The position numbers were made by a program, and so were the translations under genes. DNA of 64,000 bases from Capsicum annuum (taxonomy: Eukaryota; Streptophyta; Magnoliopsida; Solanales; Solanaceae): positions 10,336,709-10,400,708 of the forward strand of contig NC_061121.1 of NCBI RefSeq assembly GCF_002878395.1, in the 5' to 3' direction. The notes below the pieces were generated by a model that did not search any database, was not told the origin of the DNA, and saw only the letters and a program-made list of their open reading frames with translations. Below, one piece after another: positions 10,248-21,532 of the stretch (its first letter is position 1; every line of letters begins with the position of its first letter).

Positions 10248-11947
10248 TCAATATAGATGTAGTGGTACACAAATCAATCCAAAATAATGTACATTAATAA
10301 ATAGCATAAGAGAGAGCATTTCACCAAAACCTTATGCATGAAATAATTTTAAAACACATGGGTAGTTTTATATGATATTAATGAAATTCTATGGATACAA
10401 TCGCTTTTCTTTATTTTACTTCTGAGCTAGGACGTACACCCTCCATATCTAGAAGTATCCCAAGAGCTATATGGGATCCACCCTTAACTTGGTAGCCAAG
10501 CCCCCAATCCAATTTTGTCATAAGGGTTGGAGTATCTGAATCTGATACGCCACAGGGCACTGCCCACTTCGGGTAACCACCTAATTCTCTTGGTGCCCAA
10601 TTTTAATCTGTTCTAACCATGCATCTTTTTGAATTCAAAATCTAAAAATCTGAATGAAATCTGACTTATGTTCTGTTCTTAGTCTATTATGGAGTTTTCT
10701 GATTTGTTATCGTCATACCAAAAGACTTGTAAGCCGTGTCTAATCCATTAAATATCGTATTACAATCTTTTTTTTCAAAACATATGTTTAGACCACCAAA
10801 CCATTTAAACAATATAAGAGGATACATATAGTCCAATTTTTAGAAATTTAGAAAAAGATCCTCAATTGCAATTGACAAACACGTAGTGGTCAAGTATTTT
10901 TCAACAAACCATGCAATCTATTTAAATCACCAATTTTCATCTATGTTAGAAAGAATTACCCTTTCTCTCTCTCTTCAATTCATTATTTAAATTAAGCATT
11001 AAACAAAAATAATATATTTAAATCATGCTTCTCAATATGTAATTGAATAATCATAAGAAAAAAAGAGGGTTGGTAACAAGAGAGGGACTTTAAGTGTTCA
11101 TGCTCTCAATTCAACATTCAAACTCAAAAATATGAATACATACTTATATATATAAAAACAAATCAAATTTAGTGGAAAGCCTCAAGGATAAATCATTATT
11201 ATCAAAAAGGTTTCGTAATACTTGATTGTAAATGTAAATTCAAACCCCTTCATAAATTCATGATTTCTCAACATTTAATGACTAAAAAGATGTTATTATG
11301 CCCATGTAGTGTAGGAAAATCCCACATACTTTATATTAATTAGCTCGAAGAGTAAAACCCTAGCCTTGACTCTTTTTTTGGGAATCTTGACTTGGAAGAT
11401 GAAACCTTGATCTATAGGAGGGAAGATAGGGTTTTGTTTTGAATTAATTTAAGTTTTTTTGATATATATTATGCCTCAATCAAGATTAAATGTTGTGTTA
11501 TGACAGAGTTATAATGAGGGAAATAGACAAAAGTACCCTTCTGTACCCAAAGAAAATTTAATACACAGACTGGATATTCGACATATAGCCCATCGATGTG
11601 ATTACTGATGCAACATGTCGATATCGAGTCGAGCCATTAGTTTGGCCAATGCGATTACCAATGTGACAATCGATATTTCATTGAACCACTGGTTTCCTTA
11701 CCCAAAAACATCCCAAACGTTATCCGAAAAATATGAAACCTTCCCGAGATATCCCCTTACACCCCCAAACATAAATCTGCTTTATAATACACATATTGGG
11801 GTCAGGAAGATTGATTTTTAAATCATTAAAGTTTAAGAGCTTAAAAATAAGGTTAAGTTATTTCAAAAATTATAAAGTTTAAGGTTGTTGGCACTAAAGC
11901 ATTCTACTAAATGTGGTATTAAGTTAAGAATGCTATGGGGCGTTACA

Positions 11948-12530
11948 TTATCCCTCCTTGTGATCATTCGTCACCGAATGATGGCTTGGGACACAGATAA
12001 GCCTGATTTCATGTGTAATAAGGAAAAGATCACGAGAGAGTAGTATAGGATTTATACCCTCTATGTCATCATCCAAAGTTTCTAAGAGATCTGGGTATCT
12101 AGATCGCATGTCATCTTCTAACTTCCTCATCTTTTTGATTCCTCGACAAGACCTTTACTGAAAATATTTTCTTACGTCTCAATCTCTGAACTTGACGATC
12201 CAAGATAGCAATGGGTTCTTCTTCATATGACACGAAATCCTTCACATTGATCTCTTATACAGGCAATACTAAGGTATGATCTCCAATGCTCTCCAACGCA
12301 CTTTTTCAACATGGACACATGGAACACTAAATGAACAGAAATTAAACTTGCAGTCAATTCTAACTTGTACGCAACCTGACCTATCGTCCTCACAATTAGA
12401 TATGGTCCTATATATTGATGAATAAGCTTTTCTTTCTTTCCAAATTGCATGACTCCCTTCATAGGGGAGACCATTAGAAACACCCAATCACCAACCTCAA
12501 ATTTCAAATCCCTTCTCCTAACATCAACGT
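11948..12530 (-). pseudogene. integrase C-terminus and chromodomain (family C pol)
   Basis: The frame 12507-12223 reads KFEVGDWVFLMVSPMKGVMQ and YIGPYLIVRTIGQVAYKLEL then HLVFHVSMLKKCVG, the conserved integrase C-terminal block. After a frame change, SYEEEPIAILDRQVQRLRRK (about 12230-12170) is the start of a chromodomain. The frame 12130-11948 (KLEDDMRSRYPDLLE) carries its end. A purine-rich stretch read on the minus strand (CAAGGAGGGATAA, near 11948-11960) then joins the C LTR. So C is a second chromovirus lineage, distinct from B in sequence and LTR. Confidence 0.78.
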
Positions 12531-12830
12531 ACGACTTCTGGCGACTCTGAACTGTCTTAAGTCATTCTCTAGTGATCTTCACCATCTGATTTCCTGATGA
12601 ACAAGGTTAGGCCTGAACAACTGGGTTTCACCCATTTCATATAACCTAATTGGTGGTCTACAACTTCTCCCATAGAGTGCTTTAAAAGGAGCCATCTGAA
12701 TACTGGCATGATAACTATTATTCTAAGAGAGTTCTTTCAATGGAAAATGATCCACCCAACTACCTTTAAATTCAATTTTTTAGGCGCTCAATATGTTTTA
12801 AAGATTCTGAATAGTGCGTTCATCCTGCCG
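12531..12830 (-). pseudogene. integrase core fragment (family C pol)
   Basis: Minus-strand translation gives SYHASIQMAPFKALYGRSCR then PPIRLYEMGETQL and NLVHQ, the region just after the integrase catalytic glutamate. Further upstream are degenerate traces up to a junction near 12830 with RNase H sequence. The zinc-binding domain and the two catalytic aspartates are absent, which indicates an internal deletion between RNase H and the integrase core. Confidence 0.7.
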
Positions 12831-14080
12831 CTAACTCTAACTTATGAGTGGGATAATTCTTTTCATGCACCTTTAATTTCCTTGATGCATAAGCTACAAC
12901 ATTACCATACTACATAAGCACACACCCAAGTCCTACCCAGGATGCATCACAATACATAACAAAAATCTCTGTACCCTAAGGAAGAGTAAAAACTAGTGCG
13001 ATAGTCAACTTATCTTTTAGCTTTTTGAAACTACCTTCATCTGAGTCGGACCATAAGAACTTTACCTTTTCCTGAGTCAATTTGGTAAGGGTAGCGACTA
13101 TGGAGGAAAAATTATCTACAAACCTTCTGTAATATCCTATCAAACCAAAGAAGCTCCGGATATCAATTGGAGTTGTGGCTCTGGGCTAATTTCTCACTAC
13201 ATCTATCTTTTGGGGGTCATTAATCCCCTCGCTAGAAATAAGGTGCCTTATGAAAGCAGTAGCACTAAGCCAAAAATCACATTTGGAAAACTTAGCATAT
13301 GAGTCATGATCCTTGAGGGTCTAAAGGATGATTCAGAGGTTATTGGCATGATCCTCCTCACTCTTAGAATAAACTAAAATATCATCAATGAAGACTATGA
13401 TGAATAGATTAGATACTGATGGAACACCCTATTCATCAAATCCATAAAAGCTACAGGGGAATTAGTTAATTCGAAGGACATAACTAAGAATTCATAATGA
13501 CCATATTAGGTTTAAAAAGTTGTCTTGGGAATATCAGTCTCTCTAACCTTCAACTGATGATACCCCAAAAGAAGGTCTATCTTATAAAAATATTTAGCAC
13601 CTTGGAGTTGATCAAATAAATCCTTGATACTGGGAAGAGGGTATTTGTTATTAACTGTGACCTTATTTAGCTGAAGCTAATATATATACATGTGGAGGGA
13701 GCGTTCTTTCTTATGCACGAAGAGTATAAGTGCACCCTAGGGAGAAATATTAGGATGGATAAAGCCTTTATCTAGAAGATCTTTCAGTTTTTCTTTCAAC
13801 TCTTTCAACTCTATGAAGGCAATTCTGTATGGTGGAATAGAAATAGGATGGGTATCCTACAACAAGTTGATGCAAAAATCTATCTCCCTATCCGGGGGTA
13901 TCCCTGGAGATCATCAGGAAAGACTTTAGAGAATTCATTAACTACTGAAATAGACTAGGGAAAAGGACTTTCATTAGTGGAATCCTTGACTAAAATAAGA
14001 TGGTACAAACACCCCTTTGATATAAGCCTATAGGCTCTAATATAAGATATAAATTTCCATCTGGGTGCTAAAGAATACCG
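12831..14080 (-). pseudogene. reverse transcriptase and partial RNase H (family C pol)
   Basis: In order on the minus strand: [20 protein letters not shown] then [12 protein letters not shown] (first catalytic Asp region, near 13600), VFIDDILVYSKSEEDH (the catalytic -IDD motif, near 13380), GYYRRFVDNFSSIV, LTIALVFTLPQGTEIFVMYC and ASWVGLGCVLMQYGNVVAYA (RNase H start). At least four stops and a frameshift between MNRVFHQYL and the -IDD motif make it non-functional, but the core residues are still readable. Confidence 0.8.
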
Positions 14081-14380
14081 CTCCTATTCTACCACTGGTT
14101 CATTTGGAAAGGAGAAAATAACCTTTTGGGTCCTATAGTCAAATATGGCATAACACGAATGGAGCCAATCCATCCCCAAGATTGTATCAAACTTAATGAG
14201 GTCATGCTCTATAAAGTCTTCCATACTATCATGATTATAAACAGACGCCACACAATTTCTATACACCCTTCTGGCCATAATAGAGTCACCAACTGGAGTG
14301 GAAACAGAGAAAGGTTCATGAATATTTTCAAGTTCAGTCATGATTGCAAGAAAGTTTTTAACACTGTAAATTAAACCCAT
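14081..14380 (-). pseudogene. aspartic protease C-terminal part (family C pol)
   Basis: The clean minus-strand frame of 98 codons includes IKFDTILGMDWLHSCYAIFD, the second conserved protease block of Gypsy elements. The upstream D-[ST]-G active-site loop is missing: the frame is cut at about 14375-14380, where an inverse piece of C LTR begins. The apparent start MGLIYSVKN overlaps that junction and should not be taken as the true start. Confidence 0.7.
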
Positions 14381-14648
14381 GTGTTTTATTTAACTTATGT
14401 GTAATGTTTTATGAAATGCTCTTACCTATTTTGTATAAAAACATATTATTTTGAGTTATTTCACATACTAGTACAATTGCATTGGTCCCCTATATTTCAG
14501 GATCTGAGGCACAGTCCTGAGGTCCCGCTAAGTAGTAGACTTGTTTGTTCGAAGTTATAGTTTGTGAGCCACCATTATTTTGGAAGGCCGGATTTATGGT
14601 CATTATTGGTTTATTTTTATTCATGGTCAGACTAGGGACCTTGTCTCA
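14375..14648 (+). mobile_element. partial family C LTR, inverse to the neighbouring C element
   Basis: Reverse-complement match to 4730-4893 joined directly to 10253-10390, for example GGATCTGAGGCACAGTCC (14501-14518). It therefore represents an uninterrupted C LTR in plus orientation, abutting minus-strand C protease coding at its left. This needs an inversion or a separate insertion followed by deletion. It is truncated on the right by the B-like LTR at 14649. Confidence 0.7.
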
Positions 14649-14761
14649 TGTAACACCCTACAGTTTTTAGCTAGAAATCAAACTGTCATTCGTATGTGTG
14701 TAAAATCTAATTCTATGATTCATATTTAAATCCACGTATCATGATCTTTATCCTAGTGTGT
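14649..14761 (+). mobile_element. first 113 bp of a family B-like LTR
   Basis: TGTAACACCCTACAGTTTTT and the following TAGCTAGAAATC resemble the B LTR start (TGTAATACCCACGC... then CTAGCTTGAAATC at 269-281). Preceding TCTCA would be one target-site copy; the other is not found in the window. It is interrupted after 113 bp by the inverse A-like fragment. Confidence 0.5.
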
Positions 14762-15147
14762 TGTAATTACCCAAGACTACCTCCCAGTCATCACAAGGTT
14801 CTTAGCACCACAATTGATCCCAAGCTAAACCCTCTACTAGCATAATTCATGAGTAACTGAATAAAATACATAAATCTAAATAAAATAAGCAGAAGACAAA
14901 TCTTTTTTGATTCTGGTCAATACAAAACTAAATTAATATGATTACAACTCTACTTTTATAAAACAAAACTGGAATAAAATACATTAACTCTACTGACTGT
15001 CTATGAAGCCTCTACTAGTATTGACTATAGGTAGTCGGTACTGGACCCCCAACAATCCCAAATCAATATGATTTAATAAATAAAATGAGATACAACTCAA
15101 ACAAAAGTTGAATCGAGTCCTTGAATCAAAAGAACCCATCACCAGCT
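14762..15147 (-). mobile_element. 3' end of a family A-like LTR, minus orientation
   Basis: Reverse-complement similarity to 17093-17474: CATTAACTCTACTGACTGTC (14983-15002) and CCTCTACTAGCATAA (14831-14845) correspond to positions in the A LTR 3' end. It begins TGTAATTACCC, the reverse of a ...TTACA LTR end. Similarity is visibly lower than among the four array LTRs, so it is a related subfamily. The plus-strand array starts directly at its right edge. Confidence 0.65.
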
Positions 15148-17474
15148 TGTAATACAACTTATTTTCGTGCTAGAATTCTAACCATCGTTCTTATGTGACT
15201 AAGCTCTAATCTAAATTATTTTGTGTGAATATAAGTTTCATGATCATTATCATAGTATATGAAGTGGTTTAGAGGTGAAAAAGATTCATAGCAATGACTT
15301 AGAACAAAGTTGAGCTAAGATTATTTGATTTATCCACAGTTGATATTCGATTTTATAAGGGTCTACTTTAAATGTGTATAACTTATTATATACATGAAAA
15401 TTTTCATCTCAAAGACCCACAAAATTGTAGATAATCGAATTACCTTTCCAATGATACCAATTTATCCAAAATCCGATACCTGAGCAAAACGTTATAGCCA
15501 TTTTCATGAGAGGCAGTAAGTTGAGGAAATAAGTGAAGCGATGCCCTACCTATTCTAGCCAGTGTATTTTCCTGCAGTCAAGATCCACATCCAAGAGGGG
15601 TTTTGGGTTATTTCCCTCCGTTAAATAGCCCCAATAACACAAATTATACCCTCATTCTCTCAAATTCTCTCAAGAACACACCTTAGGGTTTCAACCCAAT
15701 ATTTAAGAAACTCAAGATTCCACCACGTTTTTTTAAATTGATTCAAAATTCAAGATCCGTAGACCAAGAGCTTCAAGATTCTCTCATAAAAAGTATGAAT
15801 AAAGTCCTAAAAGCAATAGTTCATTCAAGTTCCTAATCCAAGGCATGTGGGATTTGAACAAGAACACCCTTTCGTTCTTGTGCCCAAAAGTTTTAGTTTT
15901 TTTAAAAGAATTTCATATTTCCAAGATGAATTCATATTATTTTACTATATTTAAAGTTTATGAGATTATGGAATTGTTCAAGTCTTGAATTGTATGATTG
16001 TCTTGTTTAATTATGATCTAAATTGAGAGTTCATGATATAAATTGCACATTCCTATATTGATATCATATTTTCAAGAATTTTCAAGATTTGTTGTCATGA
16101 ATTGAGCCTTATTGTGAAATTTTGAATCTTCGAAAATGAATTGTTGATACTCTTTAAAGTGTTTCAAGAAGAGTACTTATATTTTTATGTTGTTGAGATT
16201 TTAAAAGCTTTGATGAAAATGCTAGATTCAAAGAAAAGAATTGAGATTTGATCTTAAGCTAAGAAAGAAATCCACATTATTTTGATTTGAGATAAAGTGG
16301 AGTATATTGTCCTCTATTACATATTGTTGAGTTGTTTAAGGTGGATTTTCTTAAATTTCTGAGCTAAGTGAGGGAGTAGTATTTAGCACCGAGTTGGGCT
16401 TGATTCTGAGGTCTCATGCCCCAAAACTATGAGCCACCGTAGAATTTTATTTACCCAAGTGAGTTAATCAGTGATCACTAAAATTTAAGGCTTCTACTCT
16501 GATGGTAAGGATAGAATAGCTCTCCCCAATGTGAGAGAAATGTTGGACTCCATGTAGCTCACATGGTTTATGTCGGTTAGAAGAAAGTCCCAAAGTAGTC
16601 CCACACTTTATCTAAGATAAAGGCATATGTATTTTGAAGACTATGATTCCAAGATTTCTAAGGTTCTCAAGTGTCAAAATATTTAAGTTTCCAAAGAAGT
16701 TCCTAGTTTTTATGAGATTAAAGTGTATGTTCTGAAAGATGTTTTTTTTAAGACTTTAACTATCCTACAAGTTTGAGAACAAAGAAAAAATACAGAATTC
16801 AAAAACTAAGTATAATGACTCATGAGATTTGCACTATATGTTTCATTATTCATGATTTATGGGATTTACATTTCAAATTTACTCCAGCTATGTGAATCAT
16901 TTATATTAGCATGCACGTTTTATAATAAAATGATGATATTGTTTACAATATGCATACACCCTCATATACTCAGTACATCCTCAAAGTACTGATCCACATA
17001 TATGTCTATGTTCTACATTGTCTCATAATATAGGTACAAATTGTAGCGCATATACCATATTCAGTCAGTTCACAACATCCAGTCAGTAGGTGATGAGTCC
17101 TTATGATTCAAGGGCTTGAGTGAGTTATACATTTCGAGAAGTATTGTATTTTCTTTATTCATTCATATTGAGTTGGGATAGTTAGGAGTCATGACCCGAA
17201 TACCTATAGTCAGTACTATTAGTGGCTTCGTAGACAGTCAGTAGAGTTAATGTATTCACAGTTTCAGTTTTGTTTTGTAAAAACAGACTTGTAATCTTGT
17301 AAATTCAGTTTTATATTAATCAGATTTAGAAAAGAGTTATTTTCCACTAATTTGTATAGATTTATACTTTTTTTCATTTTCTAATGTGTTATGCTAGTAG
17401 AAGGGTTAGATTGGGATCACTTGTGACCCTAAGAATCATGTGATTATCTCGAGACCCATTTTTAGGGTATTACA
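15148..17474 (+). mobile_element. family A LTR copy 1 (2327 bp)
   Basis: Starts TGTAATACAACTTATTTTCG after an inverse LTR fragment and ends TTTTTAGGGTATTACA, directly followed by a primer-binding site. Copies 2 to 4 align along the full length, for example ATTTAGCACCGAGTTGGGCT (16381-16400; also in copy 2, with slight changes in copies 3 and 4). No reading frame is conserved among the copies. Confidence 0.85.
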
Positions 17475-17478
17475 AACT

Positions 17479-17490
17479 TGGTATCAAAGC
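17479..17490 (+). other. primer-binding site, family A copy 1
   Basis: TGGTATCAAAGC, four bases after the LTR end, matches the usual plant Gypsy site complementary to the 3' end of initiator methionine tRNA with one change. Equivalent sites are TGGTAATAGAGC at 23850-23861 and the more degenerate CGGCATCAAAGC at 32805-32816. Confidence 0.8.
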
Positions 17491-17887
17491 GCAAAGTTCA
17501 AGTTTCCTAAGGTGTCTGTAAAGCCGTGTCTAGAAGAGTCTTGTGGAATGGTATGGAGACGTCGGTTCTTATCTTCAAGAGGTTACAGGGCATTTAACAA
17601 AAGTTTCCTTTCTTTCCCACTATAAATCATATTGTAAAGTTGTTCTCTCAGAATCTTTTTTCTATTCGTGTGTTACCCCAAATTTTCCTCATCTACGTAT
17701 TATTCTTCAGATAAAATGATCATCAAGTTCCAGTTCCTCCCCAGATAATGCTCCTATATTTGCTAGAAGAAGTTTCAAAAGTTACACAAAGGGTTTAAGA
17801 GGAGCTCTCAAGTGTGTTAAGTTTCATAAGTTGAAAGTTATGTTCTCATTCTTAAGAGTCATTCAATTAAGACAGAGTAAGATGTGT

Positions 17888-18130
17888 ATTCTTAGATCAT
17901 TGAATGTTTTGTGTCAAGTTTTTATCTATTGTAATCTTTTTAACTTTGTGTTATTGAAAACTCAATGTCTAGTGAAGCCGTGTAAGGCCTAATTCGATTC
18001 ACTAGCATAGTTACTCTATTATGCATCTCATTTTTTGTTCAAAACACAAAATCAAAGTCTAGTGAAGCCGTTTAAGGCCTATTTCGATTCACTAGCAACT
18101 TGTTGTTCATCTTGTTGTTCTTGTGTTGGT
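17888..18130 (+). repeat. segment shared with the 3' part of the D LTR, containing a duplicated hairpin
   Basis: TTCTTAGATCATTGAAT onward follows D LTR 52544-52812 in the same order, including two copies of a motif with arms CTAGTGAA and TTCACTAG (17969-18005 and 18059-18095, spacing 90 bp). Equivalent segments are in unit 2 (about 24261-24500) and unit 3 (about 33211-33440). Each motif also has an inner GCC...GGC complement. Confidence 0.8.
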
Positions 18131-19078
18131 TGGAACTGGAGGTTTAGAAATATAGCGACAAGAAGGGTGGCAAGGGCGATTTATTGAATATATATATAGC
18201 TGAATTTTTGCATATGATTGAGTTAGTAATGAAGTGACATGTCCTTGTGTGTTACTTTAGTAGAAGGTAGAGAAAGAGTTATTAGTTAAGGAGAATTGTT
18301 GTTTGCTTGAAGAATGAAAAGATTCATTGATGATATTTGTTGTGTTAGAAAAGTATAGGTTATTGATTAGAGTAATTGGTGGTTGACTGTTTTTTAATTT
18401 AAGCTTCCTTGAAGTTACAAAAATGGAGTTTAGTTGAAACTTATAGAGCTATGAAAGAAGTTAGGTATATATATGGGTGAAAAAAATAATGTGTAAAAGA
18501 AGGATGTGTTGATGGACTGTAAATAAGATAGGCCATATGATTATGATCGATTATTATTGTTATGATGTTTTAGCGGACTAGTGTTTTCAGATGTTTGACA
18601 TGTAAGAATATCATTAGAAGTTGTGGTTAATCATAGCTAGAACTAGACATTAAGTTTGAATAGTAGATGATGAGCAAGGTGGATATAATGATTGATGTGT
18701 TTGTGATTTTTAGGTGTACGGAAGCGATCTAGTAGGATTGAATAGTGTATGCAAGAGCTTAATCTTATTTATTCGCAATTTAGTATGATATTGCAAGTAT
18801 GATATAGAGGTGTGCCCAATGTGATATGGGGCTTCATTATTTTCACAACTTGTTAAGTGTTATGTGGTTAGTTGTACCCATTAATTGATAAGTATAAATA
18901 AGGTGATGTGGTATATGATGTTCTTGTCAGTTAGCTTATGGGTTATAGGTTGATGATGTTGGGTATGCTGGTGTAAGTTTAGAGATGTGATATTAGTAGA
19001 CTATGAAGAAAGCATTAGCAGCGAGTTTTACACTTTCAGGTGTAGTCTATTGGGTTAAGTTCTACTATTTACGTGTAT

Positions 19079-19700
19079 TGTAAGACCCCCAAAATTTCCC
19101 TCATTGTCTAAGACCTTTAGAGCATGTCAAGAGAGGAATCACACTTAAAAAATTTGACTAAGTGTTGGGACTTATTCATTTTTAGGACCTTCAAATTTTG
19201 AGGAATTGTTTTCCGACCTTCCCGACCTCCGTTTGCTGATTTTTTTTTATGATTCATGATGGGTCAAGTCAAGAGTACATCTCGAGTGAGTTTCAAAATT
19301 TTTGGATGAGCATAAGAAAGTGTTTGGGGTAGCAAAACTGTAAGCCAGAGCGATTAGCCCGCGATGCCTTTCTTACTCCGGTGCCTGGGGTCACCACAAA
19401 GGGCAAAGCGGTGCCATTCTTAGTCCCGTGGACTAGCTTCCACGGTGCCCTGGCTAGTCTGATTTAGGCAATTTTTCAGCATTCAACTTTATCTCATTAA
19501 GGGAAAAAGTGTAAAGCCCATTCTAAGCACATTAGGCATGTTTTTATTACTTTTTTCTCAACGAATACCCTAAGAACTCAAAAGCTCTTCATCCAAGAAG
19601 TATAAATCCTACATTTTTACTCCAAGAAAGCTTTAGATTTAGGGGTTCCACAGATTTATAATGATGGATTAAAGCTAAGGGGGAGTTGATAAATTAAGTA
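19079..19700 (+). repeat. LTR-like block embedded in the family A internal region
   Basis: Starts TGTAAGACCCCCAAAATTTC, which looks like the 5' end of another Gypsy LTR, and contains a CG-rich stretch (about 19355-19460) as the other LTRs do. It is present in units 2 (from about 28075) and 3 (from about 34399), so it belongs to the master element and is not a later insertion. The right limit is uncertain; no matching 3' LTR end was found. Confidence 0.5.
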
Positions 19701-21509
19701 ACACAGTCAGACTTCCCAAGAGAGTGAGGATGAAGATTAACCCATTCTTATTTCGGTGTTTGTATTTCAGCTATTCCAATATCTACTCATGCCTTACGTG
19801 TCAGTTCAATGATCATAGTTCACGTTCACGCACATAATAGAGAATCATGTATTCTCCCAGTTCGTAGTATGAGGAGTTCCAGATCATTCCGAAGTTGGAA
19901 TCATATTCCATGAGTTATGAACTCCGAATTTAGGTCATACAGCTCATGACTCCTGTACTCCAACTTTAATGTATGCTCATTTCCAGTGCTCAGGCAATAC
20001 TCTTAATGATCAGTGAAATTAAGATTTATATCATGCATGTACACAGATTATACCTCTTTGATGAGTTCATGATGTTAAATACAGTACTCCTCTGGCCTCA
20101 GATGAGTGCCCAAATTATACTTAGTATATCTTCATGTTCCATATCCCGATATTCCAACCTTTCAGTGACCTTCCCTTAGATCAAGATAGTGATGATGAAT
20201 GATTGTAAAGATAGAAATAAGTAATTGTGTCATGTTTGCATAGATTTTTGTATGTTTGTTTTATGTAGGTCTATAAATGGAGAAGTATTGAGTTGAATTT
20301 TTGTTTATGATTTGGTCAGTTAAGAATATTTTAGATATGTATTCATAAGCATAGTGAGAGAAATCGGTTGCTGATAGAGGTTCAGAGAATATGAGTGTTT
20401 TCTTAGAAGTACATAGGTTGTTATGAAGATAGGCTTGAATGTCATGTCAGTATATAAGGGGTTGAATTTAGTTGTTAAAGTGATGAAGAAAATCATCCTA
20501 GAGTGAGTAGTTATAATAGTTCTCGGAGTGTTGAATTTATGGCTCAGATTTGTATTATGGTGTGGAGTTACGTGTAGCACCTTGTGGTTTCAAGTTAGTC
20601 CTTACCATGATAAAGGGAACTAGTTCAGTTTAGATTTTACCAGACATATTTATCAATGCCATATGAAAACTTTAAGTCAAATCAAGCGAGTGTGATATTT
20701 AAGGGGAATAGTATGGTTGATGGAAGTATTCGAGAAGTGTTGCTAAGAGTGGAAGTAAGAAGTTGGATCGCCAAAATCTTGGTAATTCTATCCTAGTTTA
20801 TGAGTTATATGTATATATTCCATGCTATAGAGTAGTATCAATGTTGTGATTCCTTAGTCAGATGTCTTTTTTGTATCATGCTCAAGATTCTTTGCTCCCT
20901 CATGTTACTATAAATTCTTTAGAAAGAGTGTTGAAGAGATACTCCAGTTAAGTATAAGTTTCAAGTATAATTCAATCAGTATAGCCAACATTTTGGTTTA
21001 TCAGTCAGGTAGACAAAGTCCTGTGGTTTTCTAACCTTTTATCCAGTCATACTATCTGAAGTCTCATGCGTATGACCATTCCAAGATATAATATATTCCA
21101 TCCATGTAAATTCCAAATTCAGTTCAGTTCGTGCATCAGTTACAGTTTCAGTTATTTAGTCATAACTCAGTTCATAAGTGTTCAGTACATAATCTCAATT
21201 TTCCAATTATTTTACCTTAGATAGTGTAATACCCATGTTCGATCTAAGTCTTGTTGTCTCATGATTTGTACTTACATCAGTTATCACTTTCCTATTCAAT
21301 ATGTATGATTGCATCATGAACACTTCAAGTGAATCCTAAACTCTAAGTATGAAAAAGCCCCTTAATGCAAGTAAAGTCAAGTCAGCTTAGAATTTAGTTT
21401 CATGATAGACGTTTAAAATCTCGGTTATAACATTTCTTAGAAGACATATCCTTCTCATGTTATTCTATATCTTTAAGGTTTCAACAAGTTCCTATCAACA
21501 TTTGAGGAC

Positions 21510-21532
21510 AAATGTTCCCAAGGGAGAGATAA
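21510..21532 (+). other. pre-LTR motif and polypurine tract, family A unit 1
   Basis: ATTTGAGGACAAATGTTCCC then AAGGGAGAGATAA, directly joined to the LTR start TGTAATACC at 21533. The same arrangement ends units 2 (30510-30541) and 3 (50680-50709), where it reads AAGGGGGAGATAA. Confidence 0.8.

Larger units (their letters stand above)
4471..11947 (-). mobile_element. 3' LTR of family C element, split by a nested B element
   Basis: The outer ends are TGTCACGACCCG (4471) and GGGGCGTTACA (11947), read on the plus strand. To the right lies a minus-strand purine tract and then C integrase coding remains. Removing the inserted element (4899-10247) and one copy of its target duplication leaves an LTR of about 2.1 kb. 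The split is confirmed by an inverse partial copy at 14375-14648 that spans the same region without the insertion: GGATCTGAGGCACAGTCC there matches the reverse of 4867-4884, and its flank matches 10253-10390. Besides the nested element, 10253-11940 holds no gene I can support. Confidence 0.8.
17475..21532 (+). mobile_element. family A internal region, unit 1 (4058 bp, non-coding)
   Basis: Contains in order the primer site; a leader typical of Gypsy elements (AAGCCGTGTCTAGAAGAGTC at 17521-17540); a segment matching the D LTR (17888-18130); an LTR-like block starting near 19079; and a 3' tail ending CATTTGAGGACAAATGTTCC and a purine tract before 21533. No frame longer than about 90 codons exists on either strand and none shows a gag or pol motif. 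It is therefore parasitic on proteins of another element. Confidence 0.8.

Noticed and set aside
10253..11940. Possible host gene between the B insertion and C pol
   Set aside because: The whole stretch belongs to the C LTR; the only plus-strand frame (11615-11821) is in the CG-rich U3 part and has no support.
17479..17490. Fragment of a methionine tRNA gene
   Set aside because: Position right after LTR ends in several elements shows it is a primer-binding site; no tRNA body follows.
17440..17625. Possible small conserved protein, also at 32775-32963
   Set aside because: The frame starts in the LTR and runs through the primer-binding site and leader; similarity is that of the DNA. Start sites differ between copies.
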